Assembly (NCBI GenBank): GCA_964019135.1
Contig: OZ025256.1
Coordinates: 22,699,911 to 22,763,910 of the forward strand
Source of the DNA: Arenicola marina
Lineage: Eukaryota > Annelida > Polychaeta > Arenicolidae
Direction: 5' to 3'
Length of the DNA stretch: 64,000 nucleotides
The notes under the pieces were generated by a model, which saw nothing but the letters and a program-made list of their open reading frames with translations, did no database searches and had not been told where the DNA came from. A program made the position numbers and the translations under genes. Positions within the stretch are counted from its first letter, which is position 1. The number at the start of each line of letters is the position of its first letter. Shown piece after piece: positions 46,807-59,530 of this stretch.

Positions 46807-48435
46807 GTAATAACCATGGTAAAATGGTATTATAATCAAGTTTGTTAGTCTGGCGAATGGCTATATGTTTGCTTGAATATGTAATATTCTTGTGTTTTTT
46901 TATTCCGTGTATCCCAGTCTTTAAAGAAAAAAAACGCCTAACTAAAAAAATGTGCATCCTTAGCAGTTGTTATATGACACTATTAATAGTCAAAGTATAT
47001 GTATCTGGTAAAATATCGGATAATGTATCATTTGTGATTGATTGTTCAGCTGAGCTGACCTTGTTGGCCTTCTTTGTTGATTGTTCATATTCTTGTACGC
47101 GAGATTTAAACTACCTGCGTTCTTGGGTCGCGTTCGTTTATAAGTGTTTTCTTAACATAATTGCCTAAGTAGTTTTTAACAGTTGGTTGGACATTGTAGA
47201 GGCCTCCGCTTATCTCTGCTTTGTAGATATATCAACTTTAAATTGCCGCTTGGTATGGCATCTTGACAATAATTGTAGATGTATGTCGAGGCATCATATT
47301 TTGCCTGTCAGAAGATGCCCACTATGGCGTGTGAGGGCTTAAGAGCCTCCTCTTGCCCCCTCCCCCCAGCCCCTCTCTGTCTTCCCCTCCCTGTCTCCTG
47401 TGCTTCCCCCCCTCTCTCCCTCGCACATCCAGGGCCCCCCGCCATAGTGTAAGGCACGCATAAGACTGCAGGCTGTATCATCAGTTCTAATTGCTACTGG
47501 ATACTATGCAGAAGAGCCCAGAATGACTGGCTCACATTATATCGTGGATCGATATCAAATAGGCAAACAGTGAGGTGGCATCAAGACCTGGTTGAGGGGG
47601 GGGGGGGGGTCCGATAACCGATATTTGCAGGTCTGTCTAATCGCGCGGTGTGACTGATCTTCTCGGCGGGGGGTTCGCTTTTTTGTGTCCCTCCCACCCC
47701 CCCTCCCACTCCCCCGCTCCTCTTTTTTTTTACACGGCATGAACCCCAGGAGGTTTCTCGCTCCGGGTTTATCACCTATTGTAATAGAAAGTACCAATCC
47801 ATCCATTTCTTTATGCCAAAGATAACCATCGATGCTCAATCGCCTGCTTAAGGTAACCCGCTTTCTGCCTAGCCTGGCTCTAGAGCTGTAGTGTTGGCGG
47901 CCAAACAAACCTTAGTAACAACCTAGGTTATGTAGGTCAAACTTGACGCGGAGGCACCGTCCAATGAAAGACTTGCTTGATGTGATATGTAAATGAGTGC
48001 ATCGCCGCCACGATGATATCTTTCCCGGGGGACAGCCATTGATCGTCGGAGGAAGACTTTTTTTTGTAGGAAGCCACTCGTAACTTCCGTCAAACATTTC
48101 CTGCTACATGCTGATAAAGTCTCTGTATGATGACCCACATCCCTCGAAATCTTGTCCTTGAGTGATAGCAGGTCTTGAGAACCTTGGCCGATATTCAATC
48201 ATGATCGTCATTTCGATAGTTCTCCCGAGACAACTTGTGCCGCAATTACAGGTTCACGGCCACTCTGCGAAATATCTGTGCTGTATGTTTGGCAGGATAA
48301 AGATCCTTGCCACGTAACGTAATGAAATATCTTTTTGAAACCGATTTTGGGAATTCCAAACCTGACCTTCCGACTCTAGCGCAATGACGTGTCACTGGGG
48401 GTGACTCCGACTTATAATAGATTCAGAAGTTATGG
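46807..48435. other. IRS 3' flank, probably partly 3'UTR
   Basis: No supportable gene. 46807-47200 is AT-rich and plausibly 3'UTR. 47355-47440 is a C/T-rich run and 47595-47740 has long G and C homopolymers. I could not assign an IRS polyadenylation site; AATAAA hexamers further on (about 52252 and 53034) are candidates only if the UTR is very long. Confidence 0.4.
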
Positions 48436-48715
48436 GTTCCATTGTCTGGGGCATGGATCATCCCTCCCATTCCATTGTCTGGGGCATGGGTCATCCCTCC
48501 CACTCCATTGTCTGGGGCATGGGTCACCCCTCCCATTCCATTGTCTGGGGCATGGGTCATCCCTCCCATTCCATTGTCTGGGGCATGGGTCATCCCTCCC
48601 ATTCCATTGTCTGGGGCATGGGTCACCCCTCCCATTCCATTGTCTGGGGCATGGGTCACCCCTCCCATTCCATTGTCTGGGGCATGGGTCATCCCTTCCA
48701 TTCCATTGTCTGGGC
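48436..48715. repeat. 33-bp minisatellite, about 8.5 copies
   Basis: Unit CCATTGTCTGGGGCATGGGT followed by CACCCCTCCCATT or CATCCCTCCCATT. As 33 is a multiple of three, each open frame encodes a perfect 11-residue repeat on both strands; I regard these as non-coding. Confidence 0.93.
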
Positions 48716-50800
48716 TAAATATAACCCTCGCGTATCCTCTCAAAAGTGGCATAAAAACAGCTCATGGTGACGTGTATATTTCAAGCTTACAGGCTGGCAG
48801 GATTTGTCGGACCTAGGAGGTATATGTCGGTACCCCGTAAGGGCATGGATTTGATTCACGGAAAATGGCTGCTGATGGATTGCCCTACCCTGGGTCATAG
48901 CAGACAGTTCAGAGAGCCATGGAACATCCAATGCCTACTGCGTCTCCTATGTCACGATACACGTGTAAGATTGGTTCAGCTTGGATGGTCTCACAGCAGT
49001 TCTAGTCCTATAGTCTTACCGAGGTAGTGGGCAGACATATGCAAGCTGAGGCAGTGACGTTTTAGTTAGGAGTGGGCTGTCGCAAGAAGTTAGTCAGAGA
49101 GGACTTCAACATAATGACCTTAAATTCAGCCTCATTCCCTAGGTGGCTCCGTAGATCTGTGCACTAACCAAATGTTCTCCATGTGCTGTGTACAGAGCTG
49201 TACAAGGTGAGTGTTGTTTGTAGCTGTATTCAGTGTTACATCTGAGTTTTTCACCATGCTTTTTTATTTTTTTATGTTATCACCCAATCTTGATCATAAT
49301 ACTGTAAGAGAAACTGCTCAAGGTCGGACTCAACCGACACGTTTTACTGTTGCTTGCATGGAGAGCGGTGTGCATAGGCATATTTTATATGTTTACAACT
49401 ATTTAAACACATGCAAAATGATGGGTAAATTTTATATTCGTTTTGGCCGTGGATGCGGAATATTATGCCATAGCGCTTATCCATTTATTGTGAGTCGCTT
49501 TCGGTAAAAGTGCAGTGCAGTAAAGTGCTATCAGGGCGACAGATGTGAATTACTTTACTCTGTCGCTTACCTTAGCTGGAACAACGGATGTGAGTCTTTA
49601 CATATGGACAGGTGCAGGTCTTAACCCCGTATTCAATGCATTGCCGCAAATGTGGATCTTAATTCTCTATTCAAGGCCGTGGTACAGATGTTGGTCTTAA
49701 TTCTCTATTCAAGGCAGTGGTGCTGATGTGGATGTTATTACCCCAGCCCCTTGTCTATTCAATATAACATATGTAGATCCTTTCTCTCAAAAATAGATGC
49801 GCGGCAGCAAAAGATCAAATTATCCTCTGTTATTGCCTCTGTGCCAAAAAGGTTGTTTAAATTAACGTATAAAGTCGTGTTGTTTTCGGTTGTATGTTTC
49901 AATCTCTTCCGTTGTAGTATTTTTAAAGTTTTCGTTTTCAGTGTTGCATATCCAGTAAAATGTTAACTTCAACGGTTAGCGGATGTCTCGCGTAAGTTGA
50001 GCAGTGTTCCTCGTAGCATTGGACGTGTTGGTGCGAAATAACACACGTGTTTTCTTATCAGTAGGGTTTCTAAAATGCGCATCTGTAAATCAAAAGGTGC
50101 TGATGGATTTTTACCGTCCTTTTTTGTCCCCCCCCCCCCTCGCTCTCTCGATATATATATATATATTTGTACATGGATTTTTATTGGCTCACGTCCATAT
50201 TATTGTTACCCTAATATGACCTTGATATCATTCGCAAATGTCATTGGTACTTTTTCCAAACTGTGCTTGTTCCCAATTGTTATTGTATGTTTATTTCTCG
50301 TATGCGTTTGACCAAAATCCGTAACGTTTGGTACGTTGTGTGATACCTGATGTAAAAGGCATAGCAGTCACGTGACCCAGCTAATTAGGTGTGATCAAGT
50401 CACGTGTCATTTGGAGCATGCCGTTAGTTACGTGCTGTGGTTACTACTTATTTATAGTAATAATAGCAATTATTATTAACGCGTCATTTCTTTTGTATAG
50501 CTTCGCGTTTACCATACCGCGGCCATTTCTATAAGTTGATTTCGATGAAGACGTCGAAGCCTCTTTTATCTGGTAATCATTTGCTCGTCTTTATTATATA
50601 TCATTGTCAAAGTCTCCCAAGTATTGTTATCGTATTCAGACTTTTACATGTCTTCCTGTTGTTTCATCATGTTAGCAAACCGGGCAAGACGAGGGGGACT
50701 CGGTAGGCAATCTATTGTCTGGAGATAAATGGCGACTATACGTGCTGACAATAGCGACTTCAATATCCTTCAAACTCATTCTTCTGTAACCATAGTGACG
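48716..50800. other. Gene-free interval with a 38-bp repeat
   Basis: 49585-49745 contains about four diverged 38-bp units with the phrase CTTAATTCTCTATTCAAGGC. A C run and a TA microsatellite lie near 50130-50165. No gene recognised. Confidence 0.5.
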
Positions 50801-50802
50801 GG

Positions 50803-50985
50803 TGTTCGGTATCATATTCTGACCGTAGTGTATGTGTGATCGCAGGATAAAGATCCCATGTCCTTCTTCGCAAAGAGTAGGGGGTTACCCCCGGAGACAT
50901 GGCTCCACTCTCCCTTTCTTTCTCCCATTGACGAGGTAGGACCAAAAGTGGCTAAAGCGTCCTGAATATACAACCAACCAACCAA
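50803..50985 (+). mobile_element. tRNA-derived SINE (family 1), head-truncated
   Basis: It starts within the body (TGTGATCGCAGGATAAAGA), has CCATGTCCTTCTTCGCAAAG, the GGAGACATGGCTCCACTCTC core and the tail AAAGCGTCCTGAATATACAA with CCAACCAACC. Confidence 0.88.
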
Positions 50986-53900
50986 TCTGACCGTAGTAGA
51001 TGTAGTTAACGCCAGAAGTCGCTATGTACTACGGTGCGAGAACGAGTTGCGGCTGATGACGCGCGACTAAAATCAAAAACAGTCCATCCCCTGTCCAGAC
51101 GTCGAAGTGAGTCCACCGTTCGGATGTCTGAATGTCTGTACTCATGTGCTGTGTGTGTTCAGTAGCAACTCCTCGTCTATGGTGACCTAGGTGGACCGAT
51201 ATTTCCTGGTATCTTTCAAATTCAGCCAGTGTTACTGCTTTTATGTTGTGACTTTATTGCATTGTGATGAGTTGAGTTTGCGCCATTGCTCCGCGGTCAA
51301 TAATGATACGGAGTGCTGTGTGTATTTTATTACTGTTTCGTGCGTGGCGCTCTGACTCTGTTCCGTGTTTTAGGAGCTGTTGGTTGCGATATGAGGTGTG
51401 AAATGGGGGGCGGGATGACCCCAATTCCTACTAACTGGCTACCCCTGCTTGGCCTACTGCTGCTGTCGCGGGCGTGTGTAGGAGGAGCTCGTCGTTTTGT
51501 GCCATGCAACTGGTGTGGCAAGCATAGCTTTCAAACGTGCGCATCGAACTTGTGATAAGTACCAGATATATATCCACAAATGTACGACTTAACAGTATTG
51601 ACCTGCTGATCAGTGTGCACCGCTTTCCCACTTGGCCACTGTGATCCAATAGGTAAACATGAGCGGGAACAACTTGCCATAATGTGGGTGGTCGTGGTTA
51701 CAAATGGTTTAAGCGGGGCTCAGGCCAATGTTTAGGTATAGGCTAAAATTTGAGATTGATTAAAGTGCGATCCCTCTGTATATATAGCTGTTTTGTTCTC
51801 GTATGGCCAAAACGCGAAATTTTACTTCATATTTTGTCTATTGTGTGTTTGAGCCAAAAATACCATGACGGCCCGTTTTAATCAAGGGCACTAATGGCTT
51901 TTATATGTTCTAGTTAGCTTGAATTAAATATCTTCCAAGTCGTTTGATATTTATTCCCAATACTTGTATTTTTAGCCATGTGGCTTGATATGGCCTAAAA
52001 TACCTAAGTGCCCCTTAGTTTTCTGGGGCTGGATATAGGATCCTTTGTGGAATGTCTACTCGCGCTTCGGAGTAATTAGCAGGCCATGTATTGTGCGCCG
52101 ACCAATGTGGACATACGTCGCCATGGTAACGAAATTAGCATCCGAGACGCGTTGTTCTTGGGGGCCAGTTTATGATGTCGAGCAAGGTCATGAGGTCAAA
52201 CGTGAAAACACAGCTCATATCGCACAAGAATGGTTGTTATATGAATAACGTTGAATAAATGTTCGTGCGTTTCGCTGATATTTGTAAACTGTTTGTCACA
52301 AGTTGTGTGTTATGATCGAAACAAACAAACTTTAATCAATAACCGGTGAAAGCAAAGAGTTTGGCTCGATAGCATAATTGTTTCCTTTTTCTGCCAAAAG
52401 TAGACGAAACGTATTGTTTGTTTGCCTGTTGATCGTGTTGTATGCTGTTGTATACATTTGTTGTGTGCCGTGGAACGTACAATGATAAGTATCTTTAACA
52501 CGTTGCAAGTGTTTAACACTTTCACAAATGCTGACAATGAAGCGAATCGGGGTAAATGGTCTACATTGGTGGATATCATGTTTTCTTGTTAAATTTCACA
52601 ATTAACAGTTAAGCTTACGTCCGCTGATTTTATTATATTATTTCCTTATGATTAAGTGTGAAGTATGCGATGAGGACCGGTTTTATTATTAAAGGACTTG
52701 GTTTGTCGGCCATTGGGGTGGCAAAAGCAAATAATTTGCTAATCGTGCGAGAAAAAAGCCCTTATTTTTATTACTCCAACCCTAGTAATGTGTTTGCATT
52801 TGTAAGCTTGTTGGGTGTCAGTGTTGGAATTTTGATGCCACGAACTGTGGCGCTTAATATTTGTTAAAATTAAGAGCGCGAAAATAATAATTATGAATGA
52901 TTGTTATTAATTAAGTTGAAATATTGATGCTTCGCATCTTGCGTGTTGTGGCCACAGAATGTTTCAAGGATTCATGAATGTCGCTGTATTGAATGGAGTT
53001 TTATCCATTTCGTGTATATACTCGGAAATGTGAATAAAATGTACTCTAATGAAAACGTATTTGTGCTTCTTGTACACAACATAATGTCGCACCAACACAA
53101 TAATTTTTAGATATAAGATGGACAAGTGGTGCTTTAAATAGGCCAGCAGAACGGTAGAGCTTTGGATGTGGATCTGTTATACTACGTCATCCAGGGGGCA
53201 AAAAGACTTTTTAAAGATGACATAACTGCCTTACAGCATACGGGTGTGCCCTTATTTAGGCGTCCGAAGACTGTGCCCCCGCCCCCCCACCCCCCCCCCC
53301 CCCACTACATCTGTCATAATGCACCGTACAAACACATGGAGCGGAGAGGGTCTCAATTACATGTATTTTATATAAGCGGGACAGCTGCGCATGGGGGGGG
53401 GGGGGGGCATGGGGGGACACTTCCGCGTATCACACCGATTCCAAGTAGCCAGGGTAATTGCTGTTTTCTTTAAGGTTACGTTTTGCATGTGAGATTCTGG
53501 CAGGCGCGTGGATCTGGTAGCTCTAGCTCTGTGCTGCACCACGAATCCTGGTTTGAGAAATAATAGTTGAAACGAGGACTAGGAAGCTCTGTCTCAGATA
53601 GGTTTATTCTAGCCCTGGTACATGCCCCTCTGACCACGCCCGTAAACGGAGCAAGGGTGAGAGCCATGCCGTTCACCAGGCCTAAAATTAGAAATCGCGG
53701 ACTGGTGGCTCAAGTTGAAGGTCCTAACAGAATAAATATGAAGTGCCTACCTGTCAAGTTGCTTCATTAGATTCCTGCAGCTTTTATGACTTTCGTTGGA
53801 CAGTCATTTCGGCTTCACCCCCCCCCCCCCCCCCCTCTCCCCCGTCCCTCCCCGGCCTCCCAAGATTCTACGTCGGGGGTCGCAGATTAATCCATACCCT

Positions 53901-54477
53901 GTTCTTCCCCGCCCCAATCTTGACCTGGCCCCCGTTACTGAATTTGGCTTGACTCGCGAATCGCTTCCTTCCAGCCGACCGTCCGCGCCCGGATATCCCA
54001 GCAGAGCGCTTGCTGCTAATATGTGAGGTACGGGCTCCCTCTGCTGGCAGAATGACCGCGCCCCTGCTGTGAGCGCCGCGTAGCGGTTGTATGAAAAAAC
54101 ATTATCGACTGCATGGCTGCATTCTGGCCGATTTCGTTTGCCAACGCCACCTTTTGACACTCTGGGGGTCTAAAAAGAGACATATTGGCACAATATTAAT
54201 GTCATAATATCGCGAAATATATGAGTAAGCATATGTTTATCATATAATAGCGCTACTACGATAGATCATACAAAGGTATCGCATATGTCGGCAGAAAATG
54301 AGGGCAACACCATGAGTTAAGCCTCAGCCTTCATGGTCAGTATATAAACCTGTCAAGGGTGAGTCAATTTCGAGGTCCGGCATCATTACGCTCAACGTTT
54401 CAATAGAAAACAATGTTCCTTTGCAATGGTCAATAGATTGTACTTTGTAATGGTAATTTGACCTCTTTTGTTTTTCT
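50986..54477. other. Gene-free interval upstream of the zinc-finger exon
   Basis: Short frames only. One at 51313-51555 has a hydrophobic leucine run but no homology I recognise. Long C and G homopolymers lie at about 53275-53305, 53393-53408 and 53817-53836. The missing 5' exons of the zinc-finger gene may lie here, but I cannot pick them. Confidence 0.4.
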
Positions 54478-54598
54478 AACTGCCTTGCGTGTCATACAGG
54501 GTGGGTTCGGGTTAGACCCAGTTTTTGGCTGTAGGACGGGCAAAAATCTGACAGGGCCGAATCCACCCTGTGATTGACACGCAAGGCAAGGCAGTTAA
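54478..54598. mobile_element. Short foldback (hairpin) element, about 120 bp
   Basis: AACTGCCTTGCGTGTCATAC at the left is inverted as GATTGACACGCAAGGC..AAGGCAGTT at the right. Inner blocks CAGGGTGG/CCACCCTG and TTCGG/CCGAA also pair, so nearly the whole length folds. Confidence 0.7.
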
Positions 54599-54639
54599 AC
54601 TGGGGCTACGGGTATGCGAGCGGAGTAGTCGGACTCCGC

Positions 54640-54906
54640 CACAGGCACAGTAAATCAGTGGAGGGGGGAGGTGGGGGGGGGGGGGGGTAGGGGGCCCCAC
54701 AACGTATACTAAACACACAAGGTGTCCAACTCTAGCTGGAACTGAGCGACAGGCACCCGCTTCAACCCCCAATATCGCACCTATTCCGCGCTTGACGGGC
54801 CCCGTAAATGCCTAAATCCGATATCTAAGTAACTTATCTATTTCATCAATAAGTAAACGATACCTGTACCGCCGTGTAGTCGCGACAAATAAAGAATTAT
54901 GCAACA
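54640..54906 (+). mobile_element. Solo arm related to the foldback transposon, second copy
   Basis: Nearly identical to 17062-17326 over its whole length (CACAGGCACAGTAAATCAGT, GGGGGCCCCACAACG, AGTCGCGACAAATAAAGAAT). A poly-G tract of different length is the main difference. Confidence 0.8.
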
Positions 54907-55119
54907 ACAACCAACTCCGGAACAGATTGAGCAAAAATGGCTGCAGAAAATATCTCGGTGATTACTCCAATATTAACGAAGATATCGGCCAAAAGGAGTG
55001 TGAACGGCATTAATGAATTTGAGTATAGGCTAATAGGGGTATAAGCTTAATAGATATATATAAACACATTTCTTTAATGAACCTGTCCAGCTAACGTCCA
55101 GTCCACCGTGTGATTGCAG

Positions 55120-56237
55120 CCCCCAAGCACGTTGGCGAGGCCTTCCAGTGCGACCTGTGCGGTCGCTCCTTCACGGCCGCCGACTTCCTGGAGCGTCACC
55201 GCTTCAAGACGCACAAGGCGCTGTGCCTAGTCGAGCCGCGCCGCTTCCGCTGCCCGCACTGCGACTACTCCACCAACTACAAGGCCCTGATGGACGACCA
55301 CGTGCGCATCCACACTGGGGAGAAGCCCTTCTCCTGCAAGTACTGCGCCCGGACGTTCCGGACGAAGGGCATCTTGAACGACCACGAGAGGCGGGAGTCC
55401 GGGCTGAAGCCGTTCGAGTGCGATCAGTGCGGCAAGGCGTTCGCGACCCGCACGGGGATGGGCAAACACGTGAAGCAGGTGCATCTGAAGCTGCGGACCT
55501 TCCTGTGCACGGTGGAATCCTGCGGGAAGACGTACTCGACGGCCGACCTGCTGAAGCGCCACACGGCGTACCACACGGGGGAGAAGTCGTTCAAGTGCTC
55601 GTTCTGCGGCAAGGAGCTGTACACCAGCCACCAGCTCAAGCTGCACGTGCACAGCCGCCACGTGGACGACCCCAACAAGCGTTTCCCGTGCGACGTGTGC
55701 GGGAAGGTGTACCGCATCCGCGAGTCGCTCATCCTGCACAAGCGCGCCCGCCACGACGCGCAGTTCATGGCGCAGCGCGAGGTGAAGAGGATCGAGAACA
55801 GCTCGGCGCGAGAGCGGAGCCGCGCGCAGAAGAAGCGGGCGAAGGAAGCGGAAGAGGAAGCGGAAGAGGGAGGTTCCGGCACCGGGACCGGCGCGTCCAA
55901 GAAACAAGGGAAGCGGGGCAGGGGAAAGGGCAGGGGCAAAGCGAAAGTGAAAGTCGAGGCTACAGAGGAATCTGAATCCGAGGATGACACCAAAAGCCGC
56001 GGGAAGACGCGGAAGCGTAAATTGAAAACGGATCCGAAGGTCACTAAAACACGGAAGAGAGGGCGGCCGTCGAAGAGTTCGGTTGTCACGGAGCTGGTGA
56101 CGGACGGACCGGATCCAGAACCGGAAGAGAGCGTTAAAGAGGCGGGAGAAACCAGCAGCGATGATGACGTCAGTTTCGGTTCGGTCAGTTGGCACTCGGA
56201 CGATTCGAATTCAAACGAGTCGAAGGCGAAGAACTAA
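55120..56237 (+). CDS. C2H2 zinc-finger protein, 3' terminal coding exon
   Basis: The frame has no credible ATG before the fingers; TTGCAG at 55114-55119 is a good acceptor, so this is a last exon entered in phase 1 with its 5' exons not identified. Seven C2H2 fingers follow: FQCDLC, FRCPHC, FSCKYC, FECDQC, FLCTVESC, FKCSFC and FPCDVC, joined by HTGEKPF-like linkers. Finger 3 (HERRES) lacks its second zinc-binding His. After the fingers come about 20 residues of charged helix (RSRAQKKRAKEAEEEAEE), a Lys/Gly/Arg-rich stretch, an AT-hook-like KRGRPSK and an acidic Ser-rich end with DDD. This is a sequence-specific DNA-binding nuclear protein; I cannot name the orthologue. Stop TAA at 56235-56237. 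Confidence 0.9.
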
Positions 56238-56779
56238 TGATTTTGGCTTCAGCCAAAATGAAACCGTAGCATCCCGGAACAGAGTTGACAGTAAAAGGGG
56301 AAAAGTTTGGCTAAGAAACTAACCAGAAGCAGCGTCTATGACGGGAAATTCTTTACCGAACTTCATTAATTAATGGAAAACAAGTATTAAAATGACCCAG
56401 TCATGACGATATGTGAATTGGTGTTTATCATGTATGGTAATGACCGGCCGTGACCGGCGTGTGGTCCTGGTTTGGTGGAATGTCTCATTGTCATCAAGCA
56501 ACTGAATATATATAACAGGATGAAAGTTTATGTTGATCTGAAATTGTAACTGTCTTGTTCGATTCGTTGCGCTGTTCTTAAGAAGGTTATTGTTGTACCT
56601 GAGAGACTCCATGTACGCTATATACGGTATGCACACGGCAATGTCAAAACCAACCGGTCAAGATGTTGGGGACATTTAAAAGGCATTTATAACAAAGATA
56701 TTGCTAGGTTCTCAGCCATGTATTTATTATGCTGATAGCCATCAATACGAAAGGTGTTTTTCGGTCAATCTGATACTGT
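56238..56779. other. 3' flank of the zinc-finger exon
   Basis: AT-rich, without a convincing AATAAA close by. No gene. Confidence 0.4.
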
Positions 56780-57815
56780 CCCCGGCAATCACAAAATGAT
56801 TGGCTTACTGGTCCCCGCAATCACCTAATGATGGGCTCACTGATTCCCGCAATCACCAAATCATGGGTTAACTGATCCCCGCCATCACCAAATCATGGGT
56901 TAACTGATCCCCGCCATCACCAAATGATGGGTTAACTGATCCCCGCCATCACCAAATGATGGGCTTACTGATCCCCGCCATCACCAAATGATGGACTTAC
57001 TGATCCCCGCCATCACCAAATCATGGGTTAACTGATCCCCGCCATCACCAAATCATGGGTTAACTGATCCCCGCCATCACCAAATCATGGGTTAACTGAT
57101 TCCCGCCATGACCAAATGATGGTTAACTGATCCCCGCCATCACCAAATGATGAGTTAACTGATCCCCGCCATCACCAAATCATGGGTTAACTGATCCCCG
57201 CCATCACCAAATGATGGGCTTACTGATCCCCGCCATCACCAAATGATGGACTTACTGATCCCCGCCATCACCAAATCATGGGTTAACTGATCCCCGCCAT
57301 CACCAAATCATAGGTTAACTGATCCCCGCCATCACCAAATGATGGGCTTACTGATCCCCGCCATCACCATATGATGGACTTACTGATCCCCGCCATCACC
57401 AAATCATGGGTTAACTGATCCCCGCCATCACCAAATCATGGGTTAACTGATCCCCGCCATCACCAAATCATGGGTTAACTGATTCCCGCCATCACCAAAT
57501 GACGGTTAACTGATCCCCGCCATCACCAAATGATGAGTTAACTGATCCCCGCCATCACCAAATCATGGGTTAACTGATCCCCGCCATCACCAAATCATGG
57601 GTTAACTGATTCCCGCCATCACCAAATGATGGTTAACTGATCCCCGCCATCACCAAATCATGGGTTAACTGATCCCCGCCATCACCTAATGATGGGCTTA
57701 CTGATCCCCGCCATCACCAAATGATGGGCTTACTGATCTCCGCCATCACCAAATCATGGGCTTACTGATCCCCGCCATCACCAAATCATGGGTTAACTGA
57801 TCCCCGCAATCCACT
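56780..57815. repeat. 32-bp minisatellite, about 32 copies
   Basis: Unit CTGATCCCCGCCATCACCAA followed by ATCATGGGTTAA, ATGATGGGCTTA or ATGATGGACTTA. Variant types recur in the same order (compare 56880-57125 with 57170-57500), so multi-unit blocks have been duplicated. Confidence 0.95.
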
Positions 57816-59530
57816 GATATGATGTACATTGAAGGCCTTCGATACCGGCAAGGCGTTTACATAGTGAATATGCGTTCAGGTAATACTTGATTACAGTATT
57901 ATAGTTTTTTTCCCTTTCTTAGTTCCTTCCTTAGTTCCCCCCCCCCCCCCCTGTACAGTGTTTCAACAGTGTAGCATGTCCATGATAGTTGTTTTGTAAT
58001 AAATACATGTATATTCTTCATACGGATTTGTTGCCATACCATTTGCTTGTAGTGAGAGGAAGCCAAAGATGTAGGACTGTAAATAATCAATTATTCAACA
58101 GCTATGCATGATCTATAACGGCGTGATCCTATTTAAAAATCAGAGTAGACATTAAATAGAAAAATTCATCTTCTGTTCAGTATATTTGCAAAAGTACCGC
58201 CAACGGTCAATTCGAACAAATATCAAGGGATTTGCTGCGTTATGAATCTACGGGCTTACAACCGAAGTGCTCACTGGGAATTAGACCTGCCTATCAAGAT
58301 GGCCGACCACAAGCATTCATTAAGAATGTTTCTGTTTTCTTTAGCTATATCTTAAATACCTATACTAGAAGTAGGTCAGATAAATCAAAGATATTAATAC
58401 TAATATCTTTGGATAGATGAGCTAGAATACTGATACACATATATGTATAATACGAGTTGCGCAAAGATTTGATTTCAACAGCAACTTTGTGCAACTGCAA
58501 CTAATAATATAGGGACCCACAAAAAAAGGAGAAGCTGAAAACCTGAAAATTCCGTAAAGGTTCTCAAAAGGCTTATTACACCGGATAACCACTAATTGGT
58601 TCTGGTCCTGACCGAAAGTGAAGACTACGTGCATACTGGTCGACTCCTACTTTATTATCGTATAAGATCCAGGACACTCGTTACAAATTCGTCATCAGAC
58701 AGACACTAAATAATTAAACCTTTCTTTATAATTGTGAAAAAACCCACACACGTCAACCAATATGCCTAAAACACTGTGATGAGACTTAAAGCGCACCATT
58801 AGTGAAATTGTCGCTTTGGCTCAATTCGTCCAATAAACGATCAGTTTAGTTTGACTGATATGCTTCACCAGTATATTCACCACTAAGTGGAGATGTCCTT
58901 TTTGTAAAGTGCCAATAGAACATCTGGTGTGATTTGTAACGAAGTATTTATGAAGTACGCCGATTGGTTTAGACGAATCTCTCGTTTGCTTTTGACTCGC
59001 TTGCCGGATGACTACTGTGATTGGCTCTCACCGGATCGCTGTTGTGATTAGTTCATTTAAATTGGACGGAATGTTTAACTGAATTAATCTGCAGTTCTAA
59101 ACATTCAAACTCCTGAATTCATAGATGGATTGAAGTGCCTTCAGTTCCACGCTGGGTATATTAAAGACAGCCAATCGGCAAAAGACTGATTTGTCATGCC
59201 ATCTGTTACATATGGTCTGCACAATAACGAAAGGAAAATGATCAACGTACATCTTACCATTCCTTAATATCTGTTAAGTACACACTCATATACACCACAC
59301 CGTATAAAACAAGTATCAGCAGTATACGTTACCAGGTATGTAGTTCAAGTTGAGATTCTTAACATTCCAATTTAACAAGTTAAGAAGACGCGTTCTAACA
59401 GGGAAACGTGTTTAACCTTGCCAAGCGACTACATGTAATATGTGTTCATTATAGAGGTACATCTGAAGCCTGAAGTGAACGAGCAGAGCCCTCGGCATAA
59501 CTAAGGCTTGGGGTGCATAGCACGTTCCTG
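57816..59530. other. Gene-free interval between two satellites
   Basis: AT-rich with a C run at about 57937-57950. No gene or recognisable transposon. Confidence 0.45.

Noticed and set aside
48389..48816. Frames encoding SIVWGMGHPSH repeats on the plus strand and APDNGMGG repeats on the minus strand
   Set aside because: The 33-bp tandem unit keeps every frame open; there is no flanking gene structure or domain.
51313..51555. Possible secreted peptide with a leucine-rich leader (80 aa)
   Set aside because: A single short frame with no conserved mature part and no clear exon links; evidence too weak.
55148..56195. Frames of 275, 322 and 221 aa across the zinc-finger exon
   Set aside because: They are alternative readings of the same GC-rich exon; the C2H2 frame is the real one.
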